DNA from: JBLHGU01 sp047615875
GTDB lineage: Bacteria; Pseudomonadota; Gammaproteobacteria; Arenicellales; CAJQKF01
NCBI GenBank assembly: GCA_047615875.1
Contig: JBLHGU010000119.1
Span: 1-15,414 of the forward strand
Length of the DNA: 15,414 nucleotides
Direction: 5' to 3'
Shown piece by piece: positions 6,642 to 13,901 of the stretch; positions within the stretch are counted from its first letter, which is position 1, and each line of letters opens with the position of its first letter. The position numbers and the translations under genes are program-made. The notes under the pieces were generated by a model. It did not search any database. It was not told the origin of the DNA and saw only the letters and a list, made by a program, of their open reading frames with translations.

Positions 6642-8030
6642 TCATTGTGTTGATAGATCTTGTGATTCCATCTCATCATTTTCAACTAAATGATCTGGTA
6701 ATTTTTGCTTCACTCGAATACCCATATCGACAAAATCCTGTGCTTGCCTTACCAAATTTCCTCTGCCACTGGAAAGTTTATTCATCGCACTATCGTAACT
6801 CTTACGAGTGACATCGAGCTGACTGCCAATACGCTCCATATCTTCAACAAAACCGCGGAACTTGTCATAGATACTGGCGGCCTTATCAGCTATTTTCTGC
6901 GCATTCACATTTTGTCGTTCGAAGCGCCAGATATGCTCAATTGTTCTTAAAGTAGCGAGTAGTGTGGTTGGTGTTACTACAACAATTTTCTTTTCAAAGG
7001 CCAGATTAAATAAATCAGGTTGTGCTTCGACCGCACATAAGAAAGCCGCTTCAATAGGGATAAACATGAGCACCATATCAAGCGAGCGAATTTGTACAAT
7101 ATCCTCGTAACGCTTCTTACTCAAGGAGTTGATATGGTTTTTTATGGATTGGACATGCTGTCGTAGTGCCTTGTCACGAACATCAGGCTCGTCACCATTA
7201 GTGAACTTTTCATAATCGAGTAAAGATACCTTGGCATCCACAACCACATCTTTACCCTGCGGCAGATGAACAATAACATCAGGACGTAATCGTTGGCCGT
7301 CTGCATCAGTAAAGCTGACCTCGCGCTCAAATTCATGGCCTTCGCGCAACCCCGACTGTTCCAATACACGTTCCAGAATTAATTCACCCCAGTTACCCTG
7401 GAACTTGCTGTCGCCCTTCAACGCCCGCGTAAGATTACCGGCCTCGGTGGTAACCTTTTCATTCAGCCTGGCAAGCTGCTCGATCTGACTTTTAAGCGTC
7501 GAACGCTCCTGCCCCTCTGTGCGATACACCTCCTCGACCTTACTGCGAAAACCATCCAGTTGCTGCTTAAGCGGGCTCAGAATTTCATTTAGCCCAGCCT
7601 GACTTTGTTCTGTGAGTCGACGACCCTTTTCATCAAATATTTTTTGTGCCAAAAGCTCAAACTCACTACTGAATTGCTGCTTCGCTTCATTCAACATGGT
7701 CTGTTGCTCACCCGCTTGCTGTCCGGATTGTCGCAGGGCTTCCGATAGACGTGCTTGCTCAGCCTTGCAACGGCTATTTTCCTGTAACAAGTCCTGGTTA
7801 ACATCTTGCAGGTCCTGATATCGCTCAATCCAGCCCTCCGCCTGCCGGCAGCGCTCTTCAGCGACAGCTAGTGACTGTCTACATTCGGCAAAAGACTCCA
7901 TTTTTGCGCTAAGCGTGACGCGAGAGCGTATCCATAGCGTAAAAAGCACCAATGTGGCTATAGCCAACAATAGCAGGATTATTGTGGCCCAATCAGGCAA
8001 CACGATCAGCGATGCTTCGATTTGCTTCAT
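6642..8030 (-). CDS. rmuC: RmuC-family DNA recombination protein
   Basis: 462 residues with the RmuC layout. One membrane helix near the N-terminus (about 13-34) is followed by a long heptad-rich coiled coil (about 40-200). The conserved RmuC domain (about 205-430) begins at SKFQGNWGELILERVLE. Within it, RPDVIVHLP (249-257) and VVVDAKVSLLDYEKF (262-276) carry the D...DAK pattern of a PD-(D/E)xK-like nuclease fold. RmuC proteins are known to limit inversions and recombination at short inverted repeats; the biochemistry is poorly defined. The N-terminal helix suggests membrane tethering with the nuclease-like domain in the cytoplasm. GGAG lies 10 bases upstream of the ATG. The gene starts 34 bp after the MFS gene with no visible terminator between, so the two are probably co-transcribed. 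Length is normal for the family. Confidence 0.94.
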   Translation of the reverse strand: MKQIEASLIVLPDWATIILLLLAIATLVLFTLWIRSRVTLSAKMESFAECRQSLAVAEERCRQAEGWIERYQDLQDVNQDLLQENSRCKAEQARLSEALRQSGQQAGEQQTMLNEAKQQFSSEFELLAQKIFDEKGRRLTEQSQAGLNEILSPLKQQLDGFRSKVEEVYRTEGQERSTLKSQIEQLARLNEKVTTEAGNLTRALKGDSKFQGNWGELILERVLEQSGLREGHEFEREVSFTDADGQRLRPDVIVHLPQGKDVVVDAKVSLLDYEKFTNGDEPDVRDKALRQHVQSIKNHINSLSKKRYEDIVQIRSLDMVLMFIPIEAAFLCAVEAQPDLFNLAFEKKIVVVTPTTLLATLRTIEHIWRFERQNVNAQKIADKAASIYDKFRGFVEDMERIGSQLDVTRKSYDSAMNKLSSGRGNLVRQAQDFVDMGIRVKQKLPDHLVENDEMESQDLSTQ

Positions 8031-8064
8031 TTAGTTGCAACTCCATAGAGGTAGATAATCATTG

Positions 8065-9243
8065 CTATCTGTCGCTAACCTGACTCATTGACTTTCTAGA
8101 TAGAGCAAATAGACAGAGGAATGAAATCATACATATTACGGCACTAAGAATAAGCACCCAGTCATAGCCTGAGGTGCTCCAGATAACGGCCGCAAGAAGT
8201 GGGGCAATAGCGATCATAGTCATATACAGTGCCCCAATAAGTCCTGAAATGGCTCCGAAATTTACACTGCCAAGAAACTCTATGGTAAGAACAGGTCTCG
8301 TGATACTGGAGATTCCATAACTACTTCCATGCAATAAAACAAAAAGCAGGGCCAACACGGTCAGCGCGATAGAAAACTTCAACGCCAGTACTGCCAGCAG
8401 CATTATAAGACTACCTGCCATTGCAATAATCACCATATCGATTCGGCGTTGCAATACCACCATTACCAGGCGACCAAAAACCTGCATGGGGCCGATACAG
8501 GCAGCATAAAAGACCGCATGTTCTGCGGCTATACCTCGGTCATATAGTATCGGCAGTAAGTGAGAAATTATCATTCCATGCTCAAGGCCAATTAACGAAA
8601 ACCCTATCGCCAGCAACCAGAATAATGGTGACCGTATAGCCTGCCCGATGGTGTGATGCCCATCATGTTCCTGGCTATCTGCAGGCGCTTGACGCTTAAC
8701 AGGTAGCGATAAAAACAACGGCAAAATAATCACAACGGCAACCCCTGCGAATACCCACAAGCAGTTGCGCCAGCCGATTAATTCTGTAAGCCAATACACG
8801 CTGGGAAATGACACAGCTCCGGCAAACCCCGCTACCAGAGTGATAGTCGTAATAAATCGTTTAGCGTTAACGCCAGCCAACCATACCACGAAGGCGAAAC
8901 AGGCCTCGTAAAGGCCGCCGGCCATAGCCACACCAATCAATGCCCAGGCCAGATAAAAATGCCATAGCTGGCTAACAAAACTTAATACTAACAATCCGCC
9001 AGCAATTAGCAGAGTGCTTACCACCAGCACCAATCGACCATGCCCCCGATCGATTAAGCGACCTGCTATGGGAGATGCGAAGGCTGAAATCAACAATGCC
9101 ATGGTGAAGGCACCGGACAAAGTTGTTTTATCCCAACCGAGATCCTGTTCCCAATAAGGAAACATAGCGGGAAACATATAAAAAGAGATGGCCCAGATTA
9201 GAGTCTCGGCGGTTGCCAGCTTAAAAACTGTGGTTCTATTCAT
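8065..9243 (-). CDS. Major facilitator superfamily transporter
   Basis: A twelve-helix MFS carrier in the inner membrane, 392 residues from the ATG at 9243. A GTG at 9276 would add 11 residues, but it lies well inside the upstream LysR gene and has no ribosome site. The ATG gives an 8-nt overlap with the LysR stop (ATGAATAG, 9243-9236), typical of coupled genes. The loop after helix 2 has GRLIDRGHGR, the MFS loop 2-3 signature. A polar central loop (QAPADSQEHDGHH, about residues 193-205) separates the two six-helix halves. The sequence recalls the monocarboxylate/oxalate-formate antiporter branch, but the substrate cannot be assigned. The upstream LysR regulator probably controls it. Confidence 0.9.
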   Translation of the reverse strand: MNRTTVFKLATAETLIWAISFYMFPAMFPYWEQDLGWDKTTLSGAFTMALLISAFASPIAGRLIDRGHGRLVLVVSTLLIAGGLLVLSFVSQLWHFYLAWALIGVAMAGGLYEACFAFVVWLAGVNAKRFITTITLVAGFAGAVSFPSVYWLTELIGWRNCLWVFAGVAVVIILPLFLSLPVKRQAPADSQEHDGHHTIGQAIRSPLFWLLAIGFSLIGLEHGMIISHLLPILYDRGIAAEHAVFYAACIGPMQVFGRLVMVVLQRRIDMVIIAMAGSLIMLLAVLALKFSIALTVLALLFVLLHGSSYGISSITRPVLTIEFLGSVNFGAISGLIGALYMTMIAIAPLLAAVIWSTSGYDWVLILSAVICMISFLCLFALSRKSMSQVSDR

Positions 9244-10132
9244 TGCTACCCAGGTCCACAGCGAGAATTTCTTCACGCAACCACCGACTCAGGGCCTGAA
9301 TTCCAGGTCTTGCGGCATAATCCGCAGGATAAACCAGATAGTAGGCAAACGGCGCTGGCAAGCTTCTTTCAAAAGGTCTGATAAGTCGCCTCTCCAACAA
9401 TGCCTGTTCGCATAAACCACTTCGCGCCATCGCTATGCCCTGACCGGCTATAGCAGCCTGAATCACCATATTGCCATCTGTAAATACGGGACCACGCTGG
9501 CAGTTAATTTGCGCCTCTCCTACGCCTTCCAGCCAGGCCTGCCATTGACTGTAATCGTCTTCATGCAACAGGCCAATATGCTCGAGATCCGCTATGGACT
9601 GGAGTTTTTTAGCCAGTAAGGGATTGCAGACCGGGAATAGATCCTCATCCATCAAGTGCTCGGTATGCAGGCCGGGATATTTACCCAGCCCGTACCGAAT
9701 TCCGGCATCAACATCCTCTGTTAGAAAATCACTCAATGTTGTACTGGCATCGAGTCGAACCTGAATACCAGGGTACTGACTAGAGAACCTGCCCAGGCGG
9801 GGTACCAGCCAACCCGAGGCGAACGATGGCAAGGTGGAAATAGTCAGGCTCTGGCGCTGCTCACGTTGCTTAATTTCCAACACACCCTGTTCCATCAAAT
9901 CGAAGGCCTGCTGCATTCTTGGGTACAAGCGGCGGCCAGCGTCGGTTAGTTCGAGTGCACGAGTTTTACGTTTAAACAATTGCACCCCCAATTGGTTCTC
10001 TAGAGACTTTATTTGATGGCTAATAGCTGCCTGCGAAACGAACAGAACATCAGCAGCACGGGTAAAGCTCAAATATCGAGCAGCCGCCTCAAACGCCTTT
10101 AAACCATTTAGTGAGGGTAACTTTCGTCGCAT
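9236..10132 (-). CDS. GcvA-like LysR-family transcriptional regulator
   Basis: 298 residues. The N-terminal winged helix-turn-helix (about 4-65) reads LPSLNGLKAFEAAARYLSFT and VSQAAISHQIKSLENQLGVQLF, close to the GcvA/AmpR branch. The effector domain (about 92-298) contains TLPSFASGWLVPRLGRF and VDAGIRYGLGKYPG, again typical of that branch. These proteins bind DNA as tetramers and respond to a small metabolite; the ligand here is unknown. The gene overlaps the MFS gene by 8 nt and is divergent from a DUF1127 gene. The shared spacer holds a palindrome placed between the -35 and -10 of the gene's likely own promoter, consistent with autoregulation. The ATG at 10132 matches the usual MRRxLPSLNxL start of the family. 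Intact. Confidence 0.93.
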   Translation of the reverse strand: MRRKLPSLNGLKAFEAAARYLSFTRAADVLFVSQAAISHQIKSLENQLGVQLFKRKTRALELTDAGRRLYPRMQQAFDLMEQGVLEIKQREQRQSLTISTLPSFASGWLVPRLGRFSSQYPGIQVRLDASTTLSDFLTEDVDAGIRYGLGKYPGLHTEHLMDEDLFPVCNPLLAKKLQSIADLEHIGLLHEDDYSQWQAWLEGVGEAQINCQRGPVFTDGNMVIQAAIAGQGIAMARSGLCEQALLERRLIRPFERSLPAPFAYYLVYPADYAARPGIQALSRWLREEILAVDLGSNE

Positions 10133-10137
10133 TACGT

Positions 10138-10166
10138 ATTATATTTTCTAATTCATGACATGACTA
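10138..10166 (-). promoter_or_regulatory. Candidate LysR-gene promoter with embedded palindrome
   Basis: On the minus strand TAGTCA (10166-10161), a 17-base spacer and a perfect TATAAT (10143-10138) form a good sigma-70 match. The -10 ends only 5 bases before the ATG at 10132, so the mRNA would be leaderless or nearly so. TCATG-A-CATGA (10153-10163), a 5-bp-arm palindrome, lies between the -35 and -10 boxes where a repressor would block transcription. Confidence 0.5.
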
Positions 10167-10174
10167 GAAGTCGT

Positions 10175-10203
10175 TTGTTCCAGGCTTCGATAATATAGAT
10201 AAT
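10175..10203 (+). promoter_or_regulatory. Candidate promoter of the DUF1127 gene
   Basis: TTGTTC (10175-10180), 17 bases, GATAAT (10198-10203) face right, with about 60 bases of leader before the ATG at 10264. The -10 matches 5 of 6 consensus bases and the -35 is poor. ATAATAT is directly repeated here at a 9-bp step (10190-10205). This is a guess from pattern. Confidence 0.35.
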
Positions 10204-10263
10204 ATCCACCAGTGGCTGGCTAATGGCCATATTTTTAACCCGTAACTTAATCGGTGATCAATT

Positions 10264-10485
10264 ATGAAATCTTATGCTATTGAAAATCATCCTGCAACCC
10301 GGATGGACTTTTTTGAGTGGCTGCGAGAAAACACTCAAAAACCTGATCTACCCATTACTTTCTGGTATCGAAGAGCCCTTCAGCGACGTTTATTGAAGGA
10401 TCTAAGTGACGATTCACTTACCGACATAGGGCTAACTCGTCGTCAGATAACTCAGGAAGCCAGCAAGTACTTTTGGCAGAATTAA
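10264..10485 (+). CDS. DUF1127 (YjiS-like) domain small protein
   Basis: 73 residues. The C-terminal part (about 29-70) fits DUF1127: a WYRRALQRRLLKDLSDDSL helix followed by LTDIGLTRRQITQEASK and an aromatic end (YFWQN). The family is known as small arginine-rich proteins, several of which act in phosphate, carbon or stress responses and some bind RNA; no function is settled for most members. The extra N-terminal stretch (about 28 residues, with a MDFFEWLREN segment) is longer than in the minimal 45-50 residue forms. The gene is divergent from the LysR regulator. Its TAA shares bases with the stop codon of the convergent monooxygenase gene. Confidence 0.85.
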   Translation: MKSYAIENHPATRMDFFEWLRENTQKPDLPITFWYRRALQRRLLKDLSDDSLTDIGLTRRQITQEASKYFWQN

Positions 10486-11627
10486 CAACCTGACCATTGC
10501 TTGTGATGGCGATATTCATCCATGAATCGAGGCGCGATCCTGGCAAGGGTCGCGTCATCCAATCTACCTGAGCGTTGTAGATAACTGTAGGCAAATTCCA
10601 ATGGATGCAGACCCATATGCCCTGGAAAATCTGTATACCAATCCATGCTCAAATAGCTCGCCTCAAGCAACTTTTCGACCCGTGGTCGGCGTCGAATTTC
10701 ATAGTTCTGCAAAGCTGATTGCCAGTCATTACGAAACTCTCCCAGGGATTTAACCAGCTGAACTGCGTCTTCCAATGCCAACCGTGTACCGGAGCCTATG
10801 GAAAAATGCGCTGTATGAAGTGCGTCCCCTAATAATACTAAATTGCCGGCAGACCAACTCTTAACGCTCATACGGGGAAAATTACGCCAACTGGATCGAT
10901 TAGAAATCAGCTTGTGCTGTTTAAGCTCACTGGCAAAGACTTTTTCAAGATATTCCCTGGTCTCGGTTTCATTCATCGAGTCAAAACCTGTTTCGTGCCA
11001 GGAATTTGAGTCGGTTTCTACAATAAATGTACTTTTTCTGGGCGCATACCGATAGTGGTGGGCATTGTAGAACCCGCCTTGCCAGGACTTAAATGTCTGG
11101 GTTAAACAGGGAAACTCCTGCTCGGTGCCATACCATATAAAATAATTAGGATGACTTTCCTGGCGCACGCCTAACTCTTCTGCAACGCTCTGACGCAATA
11201 ATGATCCCGAACCATCCGCGGCAATAACTAGATCCGCTGCAGAAATCTCCTGATAGGATTGTATATTGCTTGAATAAACTGGTTGCACATTCAGAGTAGA
11301 AAGCTGCTGGCGCAAAAGTCGCAATAGAGTCAATCGATCCATCGCCGTAAAACCAATTCCATCCAATACAATTCGCTGATCTTCTAGTTGCAGATGTATA
11401 TCAGTCCAGCTTTGCAAGTAGGGCGTAACCAATGCATGAGTGGATGAATCGTAATTTGCGAGAAATTCCAGTGCCTGCTCAGAAAACACCACCCCGAAGC
11501 CCCAGGTAGTATCTATCGGGTTGCGTTCATGAATAGTAATTTTTACTGAATCGCCAAATTCCCTCTTCAATAAATAGGCGCAGTATAGGCCTGCAGGCCC
11601 AGCACCAACGATTACCACATGAGTCAT
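10482..11627 (-). CDS. FAD-dependent monooxygenase, salicylyl-CoA 5-hydroxylase-like
   Basis: 381 residues with the class A flavin hydroxylase layout: GAGPAG (8-13) for the FAD ADP moiety, AADGSGS (136-142) as the DG motif, and GDALHTAHFSIGSG (267-280) for the flavin ribityl/pyrophosphate. N-terminal TWGFGVVFSEQAL, IWYGTEQEFPCLTQTF and STFIVETDSNSW, and C-terminal HMGLHPLEFAYSYLQRSG, recall the monooxygenase half of the bifunctional salicylyl-CoA 5-hydroxylases. There an Old-Yellow-Enzyme half is fused behind it; here it is absent and the protein ends soon after. It probably hydroxylates an aromatic or aromatic acyl-CoA substrate in the cytoplasm with NAD(P)H and O2. Substrate not shown. GGAGAG and AGGA lie just before the ATG. 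It is divergent from chaC and convergent with the DUF1127 gene. Confidence 0.85.
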   Translation of the reverse strand: MTHVVIVGAGPAGLYCAYLLKREFGDSVKITIHERNPIDTTWGFGVVFSEQALEFLANYDSSTHALVTPYLQSWTDIHLQLEDQRIVLDGIGFTAMDRLTLLRLLRQQLSTLNVQPVYSSNIQSYQEISAADLVIAADGSGSLLRQSVAEELGVRQESHPNYFIWYGTEQEFPCLTQTFKSWQGGFYNAHHYRYAPRKSTFIVETDSNSWHETGFDSMNETETREYLEKVFASELKQHKLISNRSSWRNFPRMSVKSWSAGNLVLLGDALHTAHFSIGSGTRLALEDAVQLVKSLGEFRNDWQSALQNYEIRRRPRVEKLLEASYLSMDWYTDFPGHMGLHPLEFAYSYLQRSGRLDDATLARIAPRFMDEYRHHKQWSGC

Positions 11628-11769
11628 TCCTGTAAGCTCTCCTATATTCGTTTAAAGAAATTTTCTAGCTTCAATCAACGAATAGTACCAAAATAGTTCT
11701 TGTGGCAAGTGCGTGAATATAAGCTAAGGCAATTTGCTGGCATTGTGATGACCTTCAGTTGCCAACTAC

Positions 11770-11781
11770 AATATCGATATT
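11770..11781. promoter_or_regulatory. Perfect 12-bp palindrome between divergent genes
   Basis: AATATCGATATT is a perfect 12-bp palindrome near the middle of the 266-bp spacer between the monooxygenase gene (-) and chaC (+). Position and symmetry suggest an operator, but no regulator in the window can be tied to it, and it is AT-rich enough to arise by chance. I saw no convincing sigma-70 promoter pair for either gene in this spacer. Confidence 0.3.
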
Positions 11782-11893
11782 CTCAACGATCTTAATCAAA
11801 CAGAACCGTAACGGATAAACACTTGGCAATGCACGCATTTTCCACACAGTTTCAATATCAGAACTCAGGCCATTTATTGGCGAGATCATATTA

Positions 11894-12424
11894 ATGGCAG
11901 GTTCAGCTATGCAGCAGGCAGTCTGGGTATTCGGCTATGGCTCTATCATTTGGCGGCCAGGCTTCGACTATGTACAGAAAGCAAGAGCACGCCTACACGG
12001 ATACACTCGTCGCTTTTGGCAAGGATCCCACGATCACCGAGGCACCCCGGAAGCTCCAGGGCGGGTTGTTACCTTAGTACCTGAGTCAGGCAGTGAATGC
12101 GAAGGTGTTGCCTTTTTAATTGATCCTGAAACATTATCGAAAACATTCTCTGACCTGGACCACCGTGAGAAGAACGGCTATGAACGCGTTTCTGTACAGC
12201 TGGAATTAGACGACGGCCAGACTACAACGGGTATCGTGTACATCGCACAGGTGGGAAACTTTGCATTTCTGGGTGATGCGCCAATAGAACAGATTGCTGC
12301 ACAGATTCGTGATTCAGTTGGACCAAGTGGCAAGAATGTCGACTATGTCCGTGAACTTGCGGAGGCATTGCGCAATCTTAACATCCACGACGAACATGTC
12401 TTTTCACTAGCGGATCAACTTTAA
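11894..12424 (+). CDS. chaC: ChaC-type gamma-glutamylcyclotransferase
   Basis: 176 residues matching the ChaC family, which cleaves glutathione to 5-oxoproline and Cys-Gly in the cytoplasm. WVFGYGSIIWRPGF (11-24) carries the substrate-binding YGS loop. E92 in LDHREKNGYER is the predicted catalytic acid/base, by comparison with the REKxGY motif of ChaC enzymes. The beta strands around RRFWQGSHDHRGTPEAPGR (40-58) and VTLVP are also typical. The ATG at 11894 has a GGCGAG site about 9 bases upstream; M6 is a less likely start. It stands alone: divergent from the monooxygenase and convergent with a small barrel protein. Length is normal, and the eukaryotic ChaC2-like short form is the closest type. 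Intact. Confidence 0.92.
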   Translation: MAGSAMQQAVWVFGYGSIIWRPGFDYVQKARARLHGYTRRFWQGSHDHRGTPEAPGRVVTLVPESGSECEGVAFLIDPETLSKTFSDLDHREKNGYERVSVQLELDDGQTTTGIVYIAQVGNFAFLGDAPIEQIAAQIRDSVGPSGKNVDYVRELAEALRNLNIHDEHVFSLADQL

Positions 12425-12442
12425 ATTTCTTAGTTTAAAGTC

Positions 12443-12465
12443 CTGATCGGCAAATTCCCGATCAG
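12443..12465. terminator. Stem-loop between chaC and the convergent small gene
   Basis: CTGATCGG (12443-12450), loop CAAATTC, CCGATCAG (12458-12465) is a perfect 8-bp stem in the 52-bp gap between convergent genes. No strong T-run follows on either side. A second AT-only repeat, CTTTAAA (12419-12425) with TTTAAAG (12434-12440), overlaps the chaC stop. A two-way terminator is likely by position. Confidence 0.45.
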
Positions 12466-12476
12466 ACAGAGAAAAA

Positions 12477-12761
12477 TCAGAAGGAGTTAACGACGACACC
12501 GGCATGAGGATGAATGGAGTCCCCATCAACAAGCCCTTCGTCAATCAATTTTTTGAATACATTTCGAGCGATCGATGCCGCATTATCCATCGCCGCCTGA
12601 TCTGGATACTTTGCAAGAATCACGCCCTTGCCATTCTCATACGACACTATATCGATAAAATCTGCGCCCGCACTTTCAATATCGCCTCGCAAATTTTCTA
12701 ATGCCGCCGACGTCTTATCCATATCGGTGGAAGCAAATCTTGTTATTCTATATACGGACAT
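12477..12761 (-). CDS. Small dimeric alpha/beta-barrel-like protein (function unknown)
   Basis: 94 residues. The pattern is beta (SVYRITRFAS), helix (MDKTSAALENLRGDIESAG), beta (FIDIVSYENGKGVILAKYPD), helix (QAAMDNAASIARNVFKKLIDEG) and an end with SIHPHAGVVVNSF. This is the ferredoxin-like split typical of dimeric alpha/beta-barrel proteins such as the antibiotic biosynthesis monooxygenase (ABM) superfamily. I recognise the fold pattern, not a characterised family. HPHAG near the C-terminus could include a ligand or metal-binding His pair. TGAGAG lies just upstream of the ATG. It is divergent from the DMT transporter across 214 bp and convergent with chaC. A lone-standing gene with no functional clue from neighbours. 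Confidence 0.7.
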   Translation of the reverse strand: MSVYRITRFASTDMDKTSAALENLRGDIESAGADFIDIVSYENGKGVILAKYPDQAAMDNAASIARNVFKKLIDEGLVDGDSIHPHAGVVVNSF

Positions 12762-12975
12762 CTTACTCTCATTGGGTATATTGTTAAGGCCAACAACTGT
12801 AGCATAACGGCTTCTTAGTTTCTCCTGACTTACACCTCTAGAATTGTCACTAATCTCAATCGTTATTCCCTATATCAAGGCTAGATATCGAATGATTCAC
12901 AGCAGTTATAAATAGAAAATCTCTATCTTATAAGCAGCCTTTGTCTTATTAGTTATTAGGTTTATTAACTCCGCA

Positions 12976-13866
12976 ATGAAGAAGCATGTGGTAATCACCT
13001 CAAATCAACCACTGCGTGGCATTGCCTACATGCTGGCAAGCCTGCTGGGCATGGCTATCCTGACCATAATAGTCAAACTGGTGTCCGATAAAGAGGCGCT
13101 AGCAGAAATATTATTCTTTCGCTTTGCCGGCTCACTAATACCCCTACTTTTTATCTTACAACGCGCAGGCGGCTTATCCGTTTTACGTACCCAGCAGCCC
13201 CTGCAACATGCACTACGTTCCGTTTTTGGACTGTCTGGAATCGCATGCTATTTCTATGCTATTGGAAGTATCCCGCTTGCTGATGCCATAACTCTTTCGT
13301 ATACCGCACCGATATTCGTCGTACTACTTTCTCTACCGATACTTGGTGAGAAAATAACGCGAGTCAAGTTATTCGCTGTTACAGGAGGATTTGCCGGCGC
13401 TCTTCTAATTGTCAGGCCCGAAGGACAAGACCTCAGCCTGGGAACCCTGATCGCAATTGCTGGCGCAATCCTCGGCGCTCTAGTTTCCATCTGGCTCAGA
13501 AAACTCAGCCTACGAGAGCACGCGGCAACCATAGCGATGTTTTATAACAGTAGCTCCGCTGTAATATGCCTAATCTGGCTGATAAGCACAGATTGGCAAC
13601 TCGAATTCAACTTCAATTTAGTTTTGATGATCACAATAGGCCTGGTAGCCGGCTGCCAACAATATCTGATGACCCGCGCTTTCAGTTTCGCCGAAGCCGG
13701 TTTCCTGGTGCAATTTGATTACGTCATACTCATTTTCGCAGCCATCGCTGGCTGGTTCATATGGTCAGAAATCCCCACATGGCAAACTATAACAGGCGGC
13801 ATAATCATCACCGCCAGCGGTCTATTAATCGCCAAATATTCCAATCACGCCAACCCAAAAAGTTAG
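12976..13866 (+). CDS. EamA/DMT-family transporter
   Basis: 296 residues, about ten membrane helices in two EamA repeats (about 12-135 and 150-285). The first repeat has ILFFRFAGSLIPLL and the helix-4/5 signature ADAITLSYTAPIFVVLLSLPILGEKI region; the second ends in AIAGWFIWSEIPTWQTITGG. This is the usual DMT pattern, in which an exporter of amino acids, nucleotides or other metabolites lies in the inner membrane. Substrate unknown. The N-terminus is short and basic (MKKHVV). The ribosome site before the ATG at 12976 is weak; the next Met (M24 and later) would cut into helix 1. The gene is followed directly by a stem-loop over its stop codon and then by the large folded element at 13902-14005. 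Intact. Confidence 0.9.
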   Translation: MKKHVVITSNQPLRGIAYMLASLLGMAILTIIVKLVSDKEALAEILFFRFAGSLIPLLFILQRAGGLSVLRTQQPLQHALRSVFGLSGIACYFYAIGSIPLADAITLSYTAPIFVVLLSLPILGEKITRVKLFAVTGGFAGALLIVRPEGQDLSLGTLIAIAGAILGALVSIWLRKLSLREHAATIAMFYNSSSAVICLIWLISTDWQLEFNFNLVLMITIGLVAGCQQYLMTRAFSFAEAGFLVQFDYVILIFAAIAGWFIWSEIPTWQTITGGIIITASGLLIAKYSNHANPKS

Positions 13867-13885
13867 TTGGCATACTTTCCAACTA
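13864..13885 (+). terminator. Small stem-loop over the DMT gene stop codon
   Basis: TAGTTGG (13864-13870), 8-nt loop, CCAACTA (13879-13885) is a perfect 7-bp stem that begins at the stop codon. No T-run follows. It may be part of transcript termination together with the larger element 16 bases downstream. Confidence 0.35.
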
Positions 13886-13901
13886 TGAGCCATCTCTCGA
13901 A

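Noticed and set aside
9244..9276. GTG start at 9276 for the MFS transporter
   Set aside because: It would extend 41 bp into the LysR gene without a ribosome site; the ATG at 9243 gives the common 8-nt overlap and a normal MFS N-terminus.
13254..13532. 92-codon minus-strand ORF within the DMT gene
   Set aside because: Antisense to a conserved EamA domain; basic, low-complexity translation without features.
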